Part shown: in pieces, positions 16,787-26,582 of the stretch
Layout: every line of letters begins with the position of its first letter
How positions within the stretch are numbered: position 1 is the stretch's first letter
From: Shinella zoogloeoides
Lineage (GTDB): Bacteria; Pseudomonadota; Alphaproteobacteria; Rhizobiales; Rhizobiaceae
Length of the DNA: 64,000 nucleotides
NCBI RefSeq assembly: GCF_030733845.1
Contig: NZ_CP132311.1
Coordinates: forward strand, 2,297,501-2,361,500
Direction of reading: 5' to 3'
Notes under the pieces: generated by a model
What the model was told of the DNA's origin: nothing
The model's input: only the letters and a program-made list of their open reading frames with translations
Databases searched by the model: none
Translations under genes and position numbers: made by a program

Positions 16787-17813
16787 GCACAAAGGCGTCC
16801 ACGTCGTGAAGGCGAAGGGCAAAACGTATACCTATGCGTGGCGCGGGGGGCCTCGTATCTTCGCGGCGCTTGGCACGCCTGCGTTTCAGAAGGCATATGC
16901 CGAAGCGGTGGAGAGAATCCGCTTGCCCGATGAGAGTAGCTTTTCAGCGCTGATTACCTTCTACAAGCGCAGCGACGACTACAAGAAGCTTGCTGACAGT
17001 ACGAAGAAAAACTGGTCTCGCTGGCTCGACCGGGTCGATGAACACTTCGGTTGTCTGCGGATCAAAAACTTTGACCGACCCGACCAGATCCGGCCCCGCA
17101 TCCGAAAGTGGCGTGCCAACTATGCTGCCACTCCCCGCACGGCCGACTACGGCATGCAGGTTCTCTCGCGCGTTTTGTCCTACGCAGTTGACCCGCTCGC
17201 GAAGGTCAGCATGAACCCGTGCGAAGGCATTAAACGTCTCTGCTCTTCCAACCGGGCGGCGATTATCTGGGAGGCGTCCGAGATGCAGAGTATGCTCGCC
17301 TATTGCTCTGCCGAGGCAAACTTCGCCATCCGCCTCGCTGCTCTGACGGGTCTGCGCGCGGGCGATCTCTTCCGGCTAGCATGGTCGCACGTCGGCGAGA
17401 ACACGATCAGGATGACGACGGGTAAGAGCCGACACCAACGAGAGGTTGTAATTCCCCTCTATCGGGAACTCAGCGATTTGCTCGACGAAATCCCCATACG
17501 ATCGCCGATCGTGCTCACCAACAGTCGAAAACGGCAGTGGACGGTTAATGGCTTTGCATCCGTTTTCAACAAGGCGAAGAAGAACGCGAAGCTTGAGCGC
17601 AATCTTCACTTCCATGATCTTCGCGGCACGGCAGCGACGAAGCTCTACAATGCCGGCCTCGACAAGCGTATCATCGCGGAGATCCTAGGGTGGAAAGAAG
17701 AGAACGTCGACAGGATTATCCGCCGATACGTTGGCAGAAATGCCGCAACTGAAGCGTTGATTTGGAAGCTCGACACGGCCGCTGTAAGTACAGCGAGTGC
17801 AAACCTACTGTAG
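16773..17813 (+). CDS. Tyrosine recombinase (phage-type integrase)
   Basis: This 346-residue site-specific recombinase probably moved part of the accessory region. The catalytic set is visible: Arg195 in TGLRAGDL, His281 and Arg284 in FHDLRGT, Trp307 in the position of the second histidine, and the nucleophile Tyr319 in IIRRYVGR. A SAM-like DNA-binding domain precedes (about residues 55-150). The ATG at 16773 is chosen because the longer frame runs through the preceding small gene. No tRNA or clear attachment repeat adjoins it, and no phage structural gene is present in the window, so the element it served is probably incomplete or a non-phage island. Confidence 0.88.
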   Translation: MVTAEHKGVHVVKAKGKTYTYAWRGGPRIFAALGTPAFQKAYAEAVERIRLPDESSFSALITFYKRSDDYKKLADSTKKNWSRWLDRVDEHFGCLRIKNFDRPDQIRPRIRKWRANYAATPRTADYGMQVLSRVLSYAVDPLAKVSMNPCEGIKRLCSSNRAAIIWEASEMQSMLAYCSAEANFAIRLAALTGLRAGDLFRLAWSHVGENTIRMTTGKSRHQREVVIPLYRELSDLLDEIPIRSPIVLTNSRKRQWTVNGFASVFNKAKKNAKLERNLHFHDLRGTAATKLYNAGLDKRIIAEILGWKEENVDRIIRRYVGRNAATEALIWKLDTAAVSTASANLL

Positions 17814-18330
17814 AACAGCATGATAAATGGTCTGCTTAAATGGAGCGCAGAGCGCTGGCCAAATAGCTGGAGCGGATAGCGGGATTCAAATCCGTGCGTT
17901 CAGCCAACGGGGATCCATACGGCGTGTTCTTGACCCGAGTGCCGATGTCGAGCAGGTTCGGTGGCGACAAGGAAGGCCAGGTCGCCGTTGCGAAGCGCAA
18001 GGGCCAAGCGATCGAGAATGCACTGATGAGGAAGGGGTGCGCCGGATAGGGTGCAGGCTGACATCCTCTCGCGGGGTTCTGGTTCAGCGGCTCAGTCAAG
18101 TATATCGGCCTCTTCGATGACGATGAGAAGGAGAGGCTGATGAACGCTTGCGGGCGACTATGAAAGAGTATGCGGGGGACGAATGACAACCCGAATAGAC
18201 CGGCGCAATTGCCTTCGCCGCCTGTGCGCCCATATCTCATAATGTCTGCACTTTGACGCAGGCCGGAAGCCGCGAAGCGTTCCGCACGTCCTGCCGAGCG
18301 GCTTCCGTTATGATCGTTTCGGGAGGTGGA
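17814..18330. other. Region with interrupted coding traces
   Basis: No intact gene is visible. One plus-strand frame (about 17841-18047) reads LERIAGFKSVRSANGDPYG and then AVAKRKGQAIENALMRKG with a stop near its start. A later piece reads VKYIGLFDDDEKERLMNAC. This may be a decayed gene that I do not recognise. Confidence 0.35.
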
Positions 18331-18507
18331 ATGATGGACCTGGCGCAAGAGATTGAAGACGCGTTGGACCGCTTTGCCCTGGAGCAAGAAATTACCCGCG
18401 AGGAAGTGCTTGCGGTCATCGCCCGGGACTGGTTGATCGGACAAGGATATCTCCGCGCCGACGATGATGAGGAGCATGCTAGCGATGAAGCGCGGCCAGT
18501 GGAGTGA
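18331..18507 (+). CDS. Small acidic hypothetical protein
   Basis: The 58-residue protein (MMDLAQEIEDALDRFALEQE onwards) is acidic and helical, with no known motif. GGGAGGTGGA directly before the ATG is a strong ribosome site and decides the start; the frame is open further upstream. It overlaps the following DUF982 gene by 23 bases, so the two are probably translated together. Confidence 0.55.
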   Translation: MMDLAQEIEDALDRFALEQEITREEVLAVIARDWLIGQGYLRADDDEEHASDEARPVE

Positions 18508-18769
18508 GCCTGTCACGTTCGAGACGCAGCGACATGGCCAGTATCGCACGATCGCCAGCGCTGAGGAGGCTGCCGGCGTCCTGATAGGACAATGGCCGCG
18601 GGAAGACGGGAAGGCTTTACGGAAAGCCTGCAAAGCTTGTCTGGATGCTCTTGAAGGGCTTGGCGACGCTGAGACCGCGAGAAGGGCTTTTTTGAGAGCC
18701 GCAGACGAGGCGAAAGTGTACACCTGCGACCGAGACGAGATGCCTACTGTGCGCCCAGGCGAAGATTAA
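18485..18769 (+). CDS. DUF982 domain protein
   Basis: The 94-residue protein has the DUF982 pattern: a start with W-x-EPVTFET, then YRTIASAEEAAGVLIGQWP, and a central CKACLDALEGLGDAETAR helix pair. DUF982 proteins are small, often present in many copies in rhizobia and often on plasmids or islands. Their function is unknown to me. I prefer the ATG at 18485, which has GGAG 10 bases upstream, over those at 18464 and 18476. Confidence 0.8.
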   Translation: MKRGQWSEPVTFETQRHGQYRTIASAEEAAGVLIGQWPREDGKALRKACKACLDALEGLGDAETARRAFLRAADEAKVYTCDRDEMPTVRPGED

Positions 18770-19162
18770 TCAGGGATCCCGCCGATTTGCTATGTTGGCT
18801 TCGTCGGCGGCTACTTGCACGCGTGCTGCGTGGTCAGCTATGGAGCTTTTCCCCCCAGTTTCGAGAGGATTTAAGTTTAGACCTTCGAAGCACGCGCGGC
18901 TTGTGAACGGCAAGTCCAAGGCGGGGTGCAGCTCTCGCGGGTGAAGAAATATGGCTCGAAGGTCGTACGGGATATGGCCTCGGCTAGAACCTAGTGTTGA
19001 ATTGACCCGCAGTGCGTCTCGTGTGGAAATCGCTCACCGGAAACGGTCCAGGTCGCTGCCCCCTCATGCCCCGCCCCATGCGGCGGCCTGCCTTTACCGG
19101 GTCGTCGATTTCCATCGGAACGGGAACAGAGGCATCGCGGATTTTGCGAATGGAGGACGCAA
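18770..19162. other. Non-coding or decayed stretch
   Basis: I see no gene supported by motif or ribosome site in these 393 bases. The last 15 bases contain GGAGGA, the ribosome site of the next small gene. Confidence 0.4.
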
Positions 19163-19318
19163 ATGCCGAGATTCCACTTCAGCATACGTGAGGGCGACAA
19201 GGTCGAATTCGATTCGGAGAGACCTGAATTGTCATCGCAAGGAGAAGCGGTCGCTGACGCACGCAAAGCTGCGCGGGTTGCGAGCTCCCCGGCAAACCGC
19301 CTCCCGCAACAAGCCTAA
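19163..19318 (+). CDS. Short DUF6894-like protein
   Basis: The 51-residue product starts MPRFHFSIREGDKVEFDSER and continues PELSSQGEAVADARKAARVA, matching the small rhizobial family that begins MPRYxFHxRDG and continues with LxxxxAAxxEA. Family members are usually about 70-90 residues, so this one lacks the C-terminal part. GGAGGA lies 6 bases before the ATG. The function is unknown. Its end overlaps the end of the convergent gene by four bases. Confidence 0.6.
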   Translation: MPRFHFSIREGDKVEFDSERPELSSQGEAVADARKAARVASSPANRLPQQA

Positions 19319-19635
19319 TTCCATCTATCAGATTCGCGACTACGCTCGTCCATCGCCCGGCGCATGGCTTCCTCTCGATCGCACTCGTACTTTTCCATAT
19401 GATAGCGGATGAGCGATTGGCGTCTGCTTTCCTCCATCATGGCAAAAACATTCCGGAACCGGCTCTCGGTTGGTGATTTTGAAACGGGCGCTGCCCTGGC
19501 TCGGAAGAGCTCGTTGAGCGCGAAGTGAATAGCCCATCCAGCCGCAAGCGCTGCGACGGTTGCAATTACCCAATCCCCCGGGGTAATTTGCCCGAGAGGC
19601 TTTGTTGTGATTTCGATGATCGATCCAGCTTCCAT
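19315..19635 (-). CDS. Small membrane-anchored hypothetical protein
   Basis: The 106-residue protein has one hydrophobic segment (about residues 20-42, DWVIATVAALAAGWAIHFAL) and a highly charged C-terminal half rich in Arg and Glu, probably cytoplasmic. GGAGGGGTG precedes the ATG at 19635, which is why I reject the longer frame. I do not recognise the family. Confidence 0.55.
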   Translation of the reverse strand: MEAGSIIEITTKPLGQITPGDWVIATVAALAAGWAIHFALNELFRARAAPVSKSPTESRFRNVFAMMEESRRQSLIRYHMEKYECDREEAMRRAMDERSRESDRWN

Positions 19636-20234
19636 CACCCCTCCGTTCTCTAACCCAGAACAGCATTGCATGATCGTCTACTCGCATTGGTAACATTCAG
19701 CGTTGGGCGAACCCTGAAGGAAACGGCAGGCATTTTATCAATTGCCGCCGGCATGTGGATCGGGCGCGCATTGTCGTACGGGTTGCAAATCGCAGTAGTG
19801 CCTTGAGGGGATGCCGTGACATAAAAAAGCCAACGCTTTCGCACACCGAAACGCGATGCGGTCTCTGCGAAGGCGGCACTGGGCATGTGGGCCGTCTAAC
19901 CACATCTTCACAGCATTATCGGCGGAGGTAAGTACGCTCGGATGGGTTGCGGATCGAAAGAGGCGGACGATGCGCTGGATTTGCTGAACTGGCAGCATAT
20001 CGCGAGGCGGAAGCGAACAACGCATGGACTGAGGCTCGGCCTCAGGACGACGAGCATTAGCGCGTTGCGTCTATCGCGATGCGGCGGAGCCGAGAATTTG
20101 ATAAGCTTGTCCAGACGGGAACAACTCATGGTCGCTTTTATTGCGTCGCAGCCGGTCATCCGTCTCGATTCAAGTTGCCGTATCAAGGGCATCGACCATA
20201 AAGCTCTTCGCGTGGTCGGCGATCCGGACGTTCT
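19636..20234. other. Region without a recognisable gene
   Basis: Several short frames exist on both strands in these 599 bases, but none has a motif, a strong ribosome site or a plausible composition. The region separates the small-gene cluster from the glycan genes. Confidence 0.4.
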
Positions 20235-21575
20235 TCACAGAGCAGCCTCGGCGTCGGCGGCTTCTTGCCAGACCGCATGGCGCAGCTGCCAGCGGTTGCC
20301 CTCCCACTTCCAGAGGTGGGGGCTGCGGAACGTGTCGGCAAGCGTGTCGAAATAGTCTCGCGTCAGAATAGGCTCCTCGAACATTCGACTGGCTTCCGGG
20401 AATTCTTCCGGCGGAATGCTGAGATAGCGGAAGATCTCTTCGGCAAAACGTTCCGGCCATTCATGGTCGAAACGCTTGACCAGCGCCACGCCTTCTTCGC
20501 GCGTGATGTCGCCGGAGCGGATTTCCTGCGCCGCATCGTAGCTCGCCCGACCGAGGCCGAACTTGATGCCGGTTGTGTAGTAGTGGAAGTCGTCGATCCG
20601 GTCGTCGATGCTGTTGTACTTGCTGTAGGTGCCGGGCGTCCTTTCCGGCGAGGCCTGGAAGCCGCCATGCTCGACGGCGTAGTAGTAGCAGCTCTGCGGG
20701 TGCCATTTGAGATAGTAGCCGAGATAGTGGACCTCGACGCCCTGGGCCTCGATCTCCGACGGATTGGCCGGCAGGTAGGGCAGGAGATCCTGCTGCTCGA
20801 CGCCGAAATGCGCCTTGAGATCGGGGATGGGCACGCCGCCGAGGCTCACCTTCGACTGGTCGTCGGAGGTGAAGTAGGACCAGTCGCGCTTGGCCGTTTC
20901 GGTATCGCCGATAGGGTTGCCGTATTCGGCCTCGTTCTCGCCGAAGAAGACGAGCGGGATCTTGTGCAGCAGCGCCATTTTCGGCGCCAGCGCCTTCTGG
21001 CCGAACATGAAGGCCTGGAAGGGGTGGAAAAGGTTGTCGACTGCAAGGCGCGTCAGGAGCCGGTGCACGCGGCCGTTCGGCGTCGAAAGCAGATTGTCGT
21101 GGCCGGCATGGATCCAGCTCTGGAAATTCCGCCAGCCCCATTCCGTGTAGACATGCGGCGCCCAGGTCACGGTCAGCGGATGCATGCCGTATTTGGTCTT
21201 CAGGATATGGGAGGCATAGAAGCTGTCCTTGCCGCCCGAACCCGGCACGATGCAGTCATAGTTGCCGTTGCGGCTGCGGAACGTATCGCACAGGGCGACG
21301 AGCCGCCGTTCGCGCTCTTCCCACTCGATCCCGGCCTGCTTCTTTTCCGCGAAGCGGCAGGCGTCGCATACGCCCTCTTCGTCGAAGGCGATCGTCGCCT
21401 TCTTGCTTTCCTTGGTGTGCTTGTACTCCACCGCAGAATTGGGGCGCTGGTTCGAGATCACGCAGCGAACGCAGAACTTGACCTTCGAGGGCAAACCGTA
21501 CTTGGTTTCGTGCGCATGTGCGTCGCCCGAAAAGAGAGACTTGTCGATACGGGCCGGGGCCGGAATTCGATTCAT
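20235..21575 (-). CDS. N-acetyl sugar amidotransferase, WbpG/PseA family
   Basis: Enzymes of this family use ammonia and ATP to turn an acetamido group of an activated sugar into an acetamidino group, for LPS O-chains (WbpG) or pseudaminic acid on flagellin (PseA). The 446-residue protein shows two CxxC pairs (CVRC 35-38, CDAC 70-73) and the ATP pyrophosphatase loop PGSGGKDS (111-118). Aromatic-rich motifs such as HLGYY-type repeats follow. Length is normal. GGAGTG precedes the ATG at 21575; a longer frame reaches 21740 but has no support. The ammonia-supplying partners (HisH/HisF-like WbpH-type proteins) are not in the window. The neighbouring flagellin gene makes a flagellar glycan role attractive but unproven. 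Confidence 0.8.
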   Translation of the reverse strand: MNRIPAPARIDKSLFSGDAHAHETKYGLPSKVKFCVRCVISNQRPNSAVEYKHTKESKKATIAFDEEGVCDACRFAEKKQAGIEWEERERRLVALCDTFRSRNGNYDCIVPGSGGKDSFYASHILKTKYGMHPLTVTWAPHVYTEWGWRNFQSWIHAGHDNLLSTPNGRVHRLLTRLAVDNLFHPFQAFMFGQKALAPKMALLHKIPLVFFGENEAEYGNPIGDTETAKRDWSYFTSDDQSKVSLGGVPIPDLKAHFGVEQQDLLPYLPANPSEIEAQGVEVHYLGYYLKWHPQSCYYYAVEHGGFQASPERTPGTYSKYNSIDDRIDDFHYYTTGIKFGLGRASYDAAQEIRSGDITREEGVALVKRFDHEWPERFAEEIFRYLSIPPEEFPEASRMFEEPILTRDYFDTLADTFRSPHLWKWEGNRWQLRHAVWQEAADAEAAL

Positions 21576-22156
21576 GCTTGTCACTCCATTCTCATCTCGG
21601 CCAATCACTTCGCGGGCCGCAGGCAATATCTCTTGAGCAGGCCCCAATCGATTTCCGGCGGGCCTCACAAGACATGACCAGGCAATCCATGCGTAACCAC
21701 CGACGACGACGGCAGCGCGAAGAATGTCGAACCACAGCACAAAATTGTCATAGTATCTCTTGCTACCGGTTCAGACTTCGATCTGTCAATTAGAACCATG
21801 GATGGGGCGATCGAGGTATTGCTGACGAGGTCGTGCTAATCGTCCCTCTGCGCAACATGGATCAAACGGCGGGTCAACCTGCGGTCGGAAATAATGGGGC
21901 GGGAAGCGGGAAAAGAAGGCACTGCGGCGCGCGCCTGCATGAAGGAAAAAGAACGTCCGCAAGTACGTTCCAGCGTCTTCTGCCGCGCTATTGCCGGCCC
22001 GTATTCGCCTGCCGAACCGCGTCGGCCCGTCAGAAGGCTCGTCCTCGATGATCGGCATCGTCTATCGATATAGCTTACACCTTAACCGTACGGATAACTT
22101 CTCACACGTAAGCCATCGTTTTACAGCCAGCGGTGGGAGTGAAGATGTTAAGAGTC
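21576..22156. other. Intergenic region of the glycan locus
   Basis: These 581 bases probably contain the promoter of the amidotransferase. A hydrophobic frame just upstream of it (around 21680-21740, reading ILRAAVVVGGYAWIAW) could be the end of a lost membrane protein. I see no intact gene. Confidence 0.35.
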
Positions 22157-24712
22157 TTAACGGCACTCGAGTCCGACCAAAAATGTTTCTCCCACCAGAG
22201 CCCCGTTGGGGTATTTCTGCTTGAGCTCGGCCACTAGACCGTTCGGCAGCATTCTGCGCACCGGGAAGTAGTTCAGTCCTCCCCGGTTCGTGAGCCAGTC
22301 GACCGTCGACCCGTTGACCAGAATTATGAACTGTGGACGAATGTCGTCCCCTGCCTGTGCCTGCGGTTCGAGATGGTGAGCGATCGAAGCCTTCGCCTCC
22401 TTACGCTGGCGGGCAGCAACTATCGGGTCATAGGTCGGCACGAGGCGGTTGTTGTATCCTAGTGACGTCAAGATGGTGACTCCGTCGGCCGCGGGCGACA
22501 ACAGGCGAATACTACCGTAATTGTAGAGCCCCGACGCGTCGCTATTAGCGATCTGCACAAGCCTATGGCAGGTCTGTGCGAGCGGCGACGGGGAAAGCGC
22601 CGTGGTGAGCACCGCCATCAGTTGGCGACGTGCATCGCTCGACAGGGTGTCCAGATTGGAGCTGGATACCAGCGGATAGAGCCCGGTGCGCGAGCGCATT
22701 ATCGTCATCGTCTTAGGGTCGGAGACGAGAACTCCCCTCTCTTTGGACAGTGCGAGGACCCTGCGTGCCGTGTCGAGATCGGTTCGGTCATAGGCGGCGA
22801 GGGCCCCGTTTGCTGGCGGCGGCTGGTTGTGGAAGGCATAGGACTTAAAATAACTACGCGACACGGCGAATTCCATCGCTACCGCCGCGGTTACCGCGAG
22901 GATCAGAGGCAGACTTCGCATGCGACCCCAGACGAGCGCCAGAACTACCGCGAGAACCCCGACACATGCCATGGCGAGCAGTACCGGCAGCGCCCGCCAC
23001 AGGTAAGGTTCCGCCCGTTCGCTCAGAAGGAGGAAGGGCAGCGCCATCACCACCAGCATATAAGAAAGTGCCGAAAGCGACAGCCGACTATAGCTGTTGA
23101 ACATCGTTGAGGCATTGCAGACAAGGATGGCAAGCGTCGCGGACGCGAGAAGCGTGATGAGGAACGCCGCCCGATGAATAAAGGGAAAGCCAGTAAGGAT
23201 CAGTAAAATGAAGCCAAAGAACAGCAGAGTGATGTCGGCAAAAAGGTGGATCTCGCGCGCGTTTTCCAAACGACTCGGCCCTGATCCCAGTCGCCTAGCG
23301 GATAGCGACAGCATGCCGAACACGCCAATCAGCATCAGCAACACTGCGAGCGGTGAGACGGTGCGCGCTGCCTCAAACAGGGCGACCCGCGCCCCGACGC
23401 CCGGGGCAAGGTCACCATCGAGGGCGACATTGGCGAGGCTCTTACCCGTGATCGGGGTCAGCACCAGATCGAACAGGCTCCACAGGCCAAAAATATCGCC
23501 TTCTCCGCGGCTGAATACGAGAATTTTCACACACATCGCCGTCAGCAGGCTCAGCACCCCGATAGTTGCCAGCACCACCCCTCGGCTGACGACGCTGGGG
23601 CAGTAGTGGCGGCGAACGATACAAAGCAACGACAGACCACAGGAGAGTGCCACCACCAACGCGACAAAGAGGAGCGCACCACGGTGGAACAGCAAGGCAA
23701 TGGCCGTGAGCACTAACACAGGCCAGATCTGCGCGACAAGCGGACGTCGTGTCAGATTGCCGACCAGCACGAGGGCAATCACGAGAAAGCTCGCCGCTCC
23801 GCTTGGCAGCTTCGTCAAGGCGACGCCGATCAGCAGCGCGGGGACCACGGTCAGAAGCTCCACGGCGCTGGCAGTGCCGGACATCATTCGGTCGCGTCGC
23901 GGCAGCAACACCGAGAGCAGCAGGATCGCTACCATCTCGGCCATTGAGCCATTGGTAGGATTGGACAGGGCGAACTGCGCCAACGCGATCGCCAACGCGA
24001 TCAAGGTCGTGCGCCGGTTCGGCAGTAGACGTTCAATCAGACAGAGCAGCGTTGCGATCTGAATCGGCGCCATCGCCACCGGCCACACCCATTCCGCATC
24101 CAACGGATCGGCGCCCGTCAGACGCATCAACATGCCAAGGAACAGCTGCTGGAACGGGATGTAGGAGTCGGTGGCAAAGGGATTGAGAATAAAATTGCGC
24201 GCAAATTCGAAAGCGCCGCCATGGAAATGGCTGCGTTGGAACAGGTCGGTCACCGGATAGTCGGAAAAGATCGAAATGCTGTAGGCATAGCGTAACGCGA
24301 CGAGAGGAAGCGAAATTGCAGCGACGACCATCAGTCGCTTGCGTTCTCCCGCCTTAAGCCGATAGGCCTCGCCGAGGCGGAGCCAGCCAATCACCGACAG
24401 TAGGTAGATCGGCGTCGCTAGCGTCAGGAAGCCGGTGCGCGCGCCGGACAGACGCTCGGACAACAAGAAGACGAGGATTATCAGTAACGTGCCGGTGAAA
24501 TAGGCGATCAGCAGCGATTGCAGCTTGCTCAGCCGGTGAGGTAGGGCGCCGCGCAATCCGAAGGCCAGCGCATTGCCTACTCCGGCCGGAACGAGCAGTA
24601 GCAGCGGTGCGCTGAGGATGGTTGCCGCAAGCGAGGGCAACGACAGCACCATCGGTAGGAGCCCCATGATCATTGCGCCGAGAATCGTTTTCAACTCAAC
24701 TCGCACGGTCAC
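22157..24712 (-). CDS. Large multi-pass membrane protein, GT-C-like
   Basis: The 851-residue protein has about 14-16 hydrophobic segments up to residue 640 and then a soluble C-terminal domain of about 200 residues. This layout, with charged loops after the first helices (such as SDYPVTDLFQRSHFHGG), is like lipid-linked sugar transferases of the GT-C class, but I cannot name a family. It probably acts in the inner membrane, with the tail in the periplasm. The listed start is a GTG that overlaps the end of the broken upstream frame. It lies among surface-glycan genes on the same strand. Confidence 0.6.
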   Translation of the reverse strand: MTVRVELKTILGAMIMGLLPMVLSLPSLAATILSAPLLLLVPAGVGNALAFGLRGALPHRLSKLQSLLIAYFTGTLLIILVFLLSERLSGARTGFLTLATPIYLLSVIGWLRLGEAYRLKAGERKRLMVVAAISLPLVALRYAYSISIFSDYPVTDLFQRSHFHGGAFEFARNFILNPFATDSYIPFQQLFLGMLMRLTGADPLDAEWVWPVAMAPIQIATLLCLIERLLPNRRTTLIALAIALAQFALSNPTNGSMAEMVAILLLSVLLPRRDRMMSGTASAVELLTVVPALLIGVALTKLPSGAASFLVIALVLVGNLTRRPLVAQIWPVLVLTAIALLFHRGALLFVALVVALSCGLSLLCIVRRHYCPSVVSRGVVLATIGVLSLLTAMCVKILVFSRGEGDIFGLWSLFDLVLTPITGKSLANVALDGDLAPGVGARVALFEAARTVSPLAVLLMLIGVFGMLSLSARRLGSGPSRLENAREIHLFADITLLFFGFILLILTGFPFIHRAAFLITLLASATLAILVCNASTMFNSYSRLSLSALSYMLVVMALPFLLLSERAEPYLWRALPVLLAMACVGVLAVVLALVWGRMRSLPLILAVTAAVAMEFAVSRSYFKSYAFHNQPPPANGALAAYDRTDLDTARRVLALSKERGVLVSDPKTMTIMRSRTGLYPLVSSSNLDTLSSDARRQLMAVLTTALSPSPLAQTCHRLVQIANSDASGLYNYGSIRLLSPAADGVTILTSLGYNNRLVPTYDPIVAARQRKEAKASIAHHLEPQAQAGDDIRPQFIILVNGSTVDWLTNRGGLNYFPVRRMLPNGLVAELKQKYPNGALVGETFLVGLECR

Positions 24713-25170
24713 CCGCTCTCAATTGGGAAGGCAGCACGACGTAGGCGACCACCGGTTGGGAAAAAGTCACGATATTGTCGGGTGTCATCTGGAAGAAGCG
24801 GCTCCTCAAAGAAAGACTTCTCGATGAAGAAGTTGGCATTTCCGTGCCGACTCGCCAGACCGAGATGAAACCGCCTAGCTCCTGCACTATCACCAGCGCC
24901 TTGGTGTCGTGCAACTCATGAAAAGTTTTCTCTTGGCCAAGCAGCGGCCCAACCTTTGCGATGCCCTGAACCTCAAACTGCGTGCGGCTCTACGAGGCGC
25001 GCGCGCGAAGCCACTAAGCATGCGGCCCGCGCGCGCACAACTCTTACGCCGCTCATCATGGAAGTGGATATGAACACGGCATATCCGGTTGCGTGAAGAC
25101 GCGGTTCGAGTGAAGCAAAGACGCTTAACCGGTTTTGAGTAAGCCTGACAAAAATCAGAACGGTTCTCAT
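24696..25170 (-). pseudogene. Broken gene of the glycan locus
   Basis: An ATG at 25170 overlaps the stop of the upstream gene by ATGA and reads MRTVLIFVRLTQNRLSVFAS for 65 codons before a stop. A second frame then continues with QFEVQGIAKVGPLLGQEKTF and HELHDTKALVIVQELGGF to a stop at 24696-24698, just inside the next gene. Together they look like one gene interrupted by one or more frameshifts or a deletion. The coupling to the upstream gene suggests a sugar-synthesis or transferase role, but no family can be named. Confidence 0.5.
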
Positions 25171-26582
25171 ACGGTGAAAACCTCAATGCTGCTGAGCGGT
25201 AGCTTCGTCAACGGATTGCGCGCATGGCGGACACGCGCCGCGGGGTCGGACGAACAAGCGGCATAGTCCTGAAGCAGGGCCGCGACATCGGCTACGCCGA
25301 AGGCTTTGCCTGTGCGCGAAGGCTGGATCCGCTGCCGGAGCACATCTGCGGCGGCACTACCGGCGGCAAGCGACGACAAGCCGAGTAGCACCTGGCCAAC
25401 AGAGGCATTTCTGCGACCGCCGCGCAACGCCATGGTCGCGCTTCTTCGTGCGACCGTAGACTTGGTCGCCAGCGCGCCCACTAAAAGGTCCGCCAGCCTC
25501 GCCGCCGCGAGACCGTCAGAATGATGGAACCAAGGCCGCGTCACGGCCTGGGCGGCCTCTATATCATAGGGCGAACGGTCCGGCAGCGTCTCGACGAAAG
25601 CACAAAGCTCCTCGAAATTTCCGGCTTGCAGGCTGATACTGGAAGGAAGCGGCGCATGTGACTTAATCGTTTCGGTATTCAGATACTCTATTGAGATCGG
25701 CACCTTACCACACAGTACGGCATCAACGGCGGTTCCGCAGTTGAGATGGATAACTCCATCCGACGCGGAAATGACGTTCAACACGTCGCCCGCCCCGTCG
25801 ATCACGATGTTGGCGATCCCGGCAAATCGCTCGCGATAGAGCGATTCGTTTTCAAAGGGATGCGGCCTCACCAAAATCTGGCGCTTGGGAAAAGCCCGGG
25901 CAAGACTTTCAATCGTTTCGAGGTACACAGGGAAGACCCGTTCGAGATCGGCGAAGATCCTCTTAACGTATTCTTCGGTCCATCCGAGCGAGCGGAAGAT
26001 TGCGCGCTCCTCAGAAGCGGAGCGGGTGTAGCGCGGATTGATCGCCGAGAAGTTTGTGTTAACGAGGATGAAATCGCGCCGCGTATGGCGCAGCATCGAT
26101 CTCCACGGCTCGACGCAGAGATCATAGCGCGGACAGCCTGTGAGCCACAACTTTTCCGGAGGAATCCCGGAATGACGAACAAAGGCGTGATGCACATTCT
26201 CTCCCCAGAAGGCATAGTGATCGATAAGCGCGGATAGGCCCGAACGGCATATCGAGGCCGCCCAGGTATCCGGCGCATCATGCCCTTTGCTAGAGAGAAT
26301 TCCGCCTTCCGTATCAAGCACCGCCACACCGTATCCGGCGCTACGATAAGTCTCGAGAAGCGGCCGATTGCTTTCCCGGGCGTAATTCACGACGACCAAA
26401 TCCGGCGCGATGAGCGGGATGTCGTAGCCCTGCTGGTACATGGGCACCACAACGGCTGCCACGCCCCGCAACGCGAGCTGATGGGCGAGAAGAACGAGCC
26501 CGCGAAGATCACGACGCGGGTTGTCGACCACAATGGCGATCTTGCCGGGATGCGATGAGGATGACACAATCTTCTCCGTCAT
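25167..26582 (-). CDS. Surface carbohydrate biosynthesis protein
   Basis: The 471-residue protein resembles the family of surface-glycan synthesis proteins related to CDP-glycerol glycerophosphotransferases and GT-B enzymes. Visible parts include an N-terminal KIAIVVDNPRRDLRGLVLLA, a WGENVHHAFVRHSG segment, GCPRYD, RQILVRPHPFENES and HLNCGTAVDAVLCGKVPIS, which form the usual nucleotide-sugar binding half. There are no membrane helices. The frame opens at 26645, but the first ATG is at 26582 and is my choice. The substrate is unknown. It is followed by a coupled, now broken gene. Confidence 0.7.
   Translation of the reverse strand: MTEKIVSSSSHPGKIAIVVDNPRRDLRGLVLLAHQLALRGVAAVVVPMYQQGYDIPLIAPDLVVVNYARESNRPLLETYRSAGYGVAVLDTEGGILSSKGHDAPDTWAASICRSGLSALIDHYAFWGENVHHAFVRHSGIPPEKLWLTGCPRYDLCVEPWRSMLRHTRRDFILVNTNFSAINPRYTRSASEERAIFRSLGWTEEYVKRIFADLERVFPVYLETIESLARAFPKRQILVRPHPFENESLYRERFAGIANIVIDGAGDVLNVISASDGVIHLNCGTAVDAVLCGKVPISIEYLNTETIKSHAPLPSSISLQAGNFEELCAFVETLPDRSPYDIEAAQAVTRPWFHHSDGLAAARLADLLVGALATKSTVARRSATMALRGGRRNASVGQVLLGLSSLAAGSAAADVLRQRIQPSRTGKAFGVADVAALLQDYAACSSDPAARVRHARNPLTKLPLSSIEVFTV

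Noticed and set aside
16580..19635. The idea of a prophage around the integrase
   Set aside because: No capsid, portal, terminase, tail or lysis genes are seen, only an integrase and small hypothetical genes.
20265..21677. A 470-codon plus-strand open frame opposite the sugar amidotransferase
   Set aside because: The minus-strand gene has PP-loop and CxxC motifs and a ribosome site; the plus frame has none.
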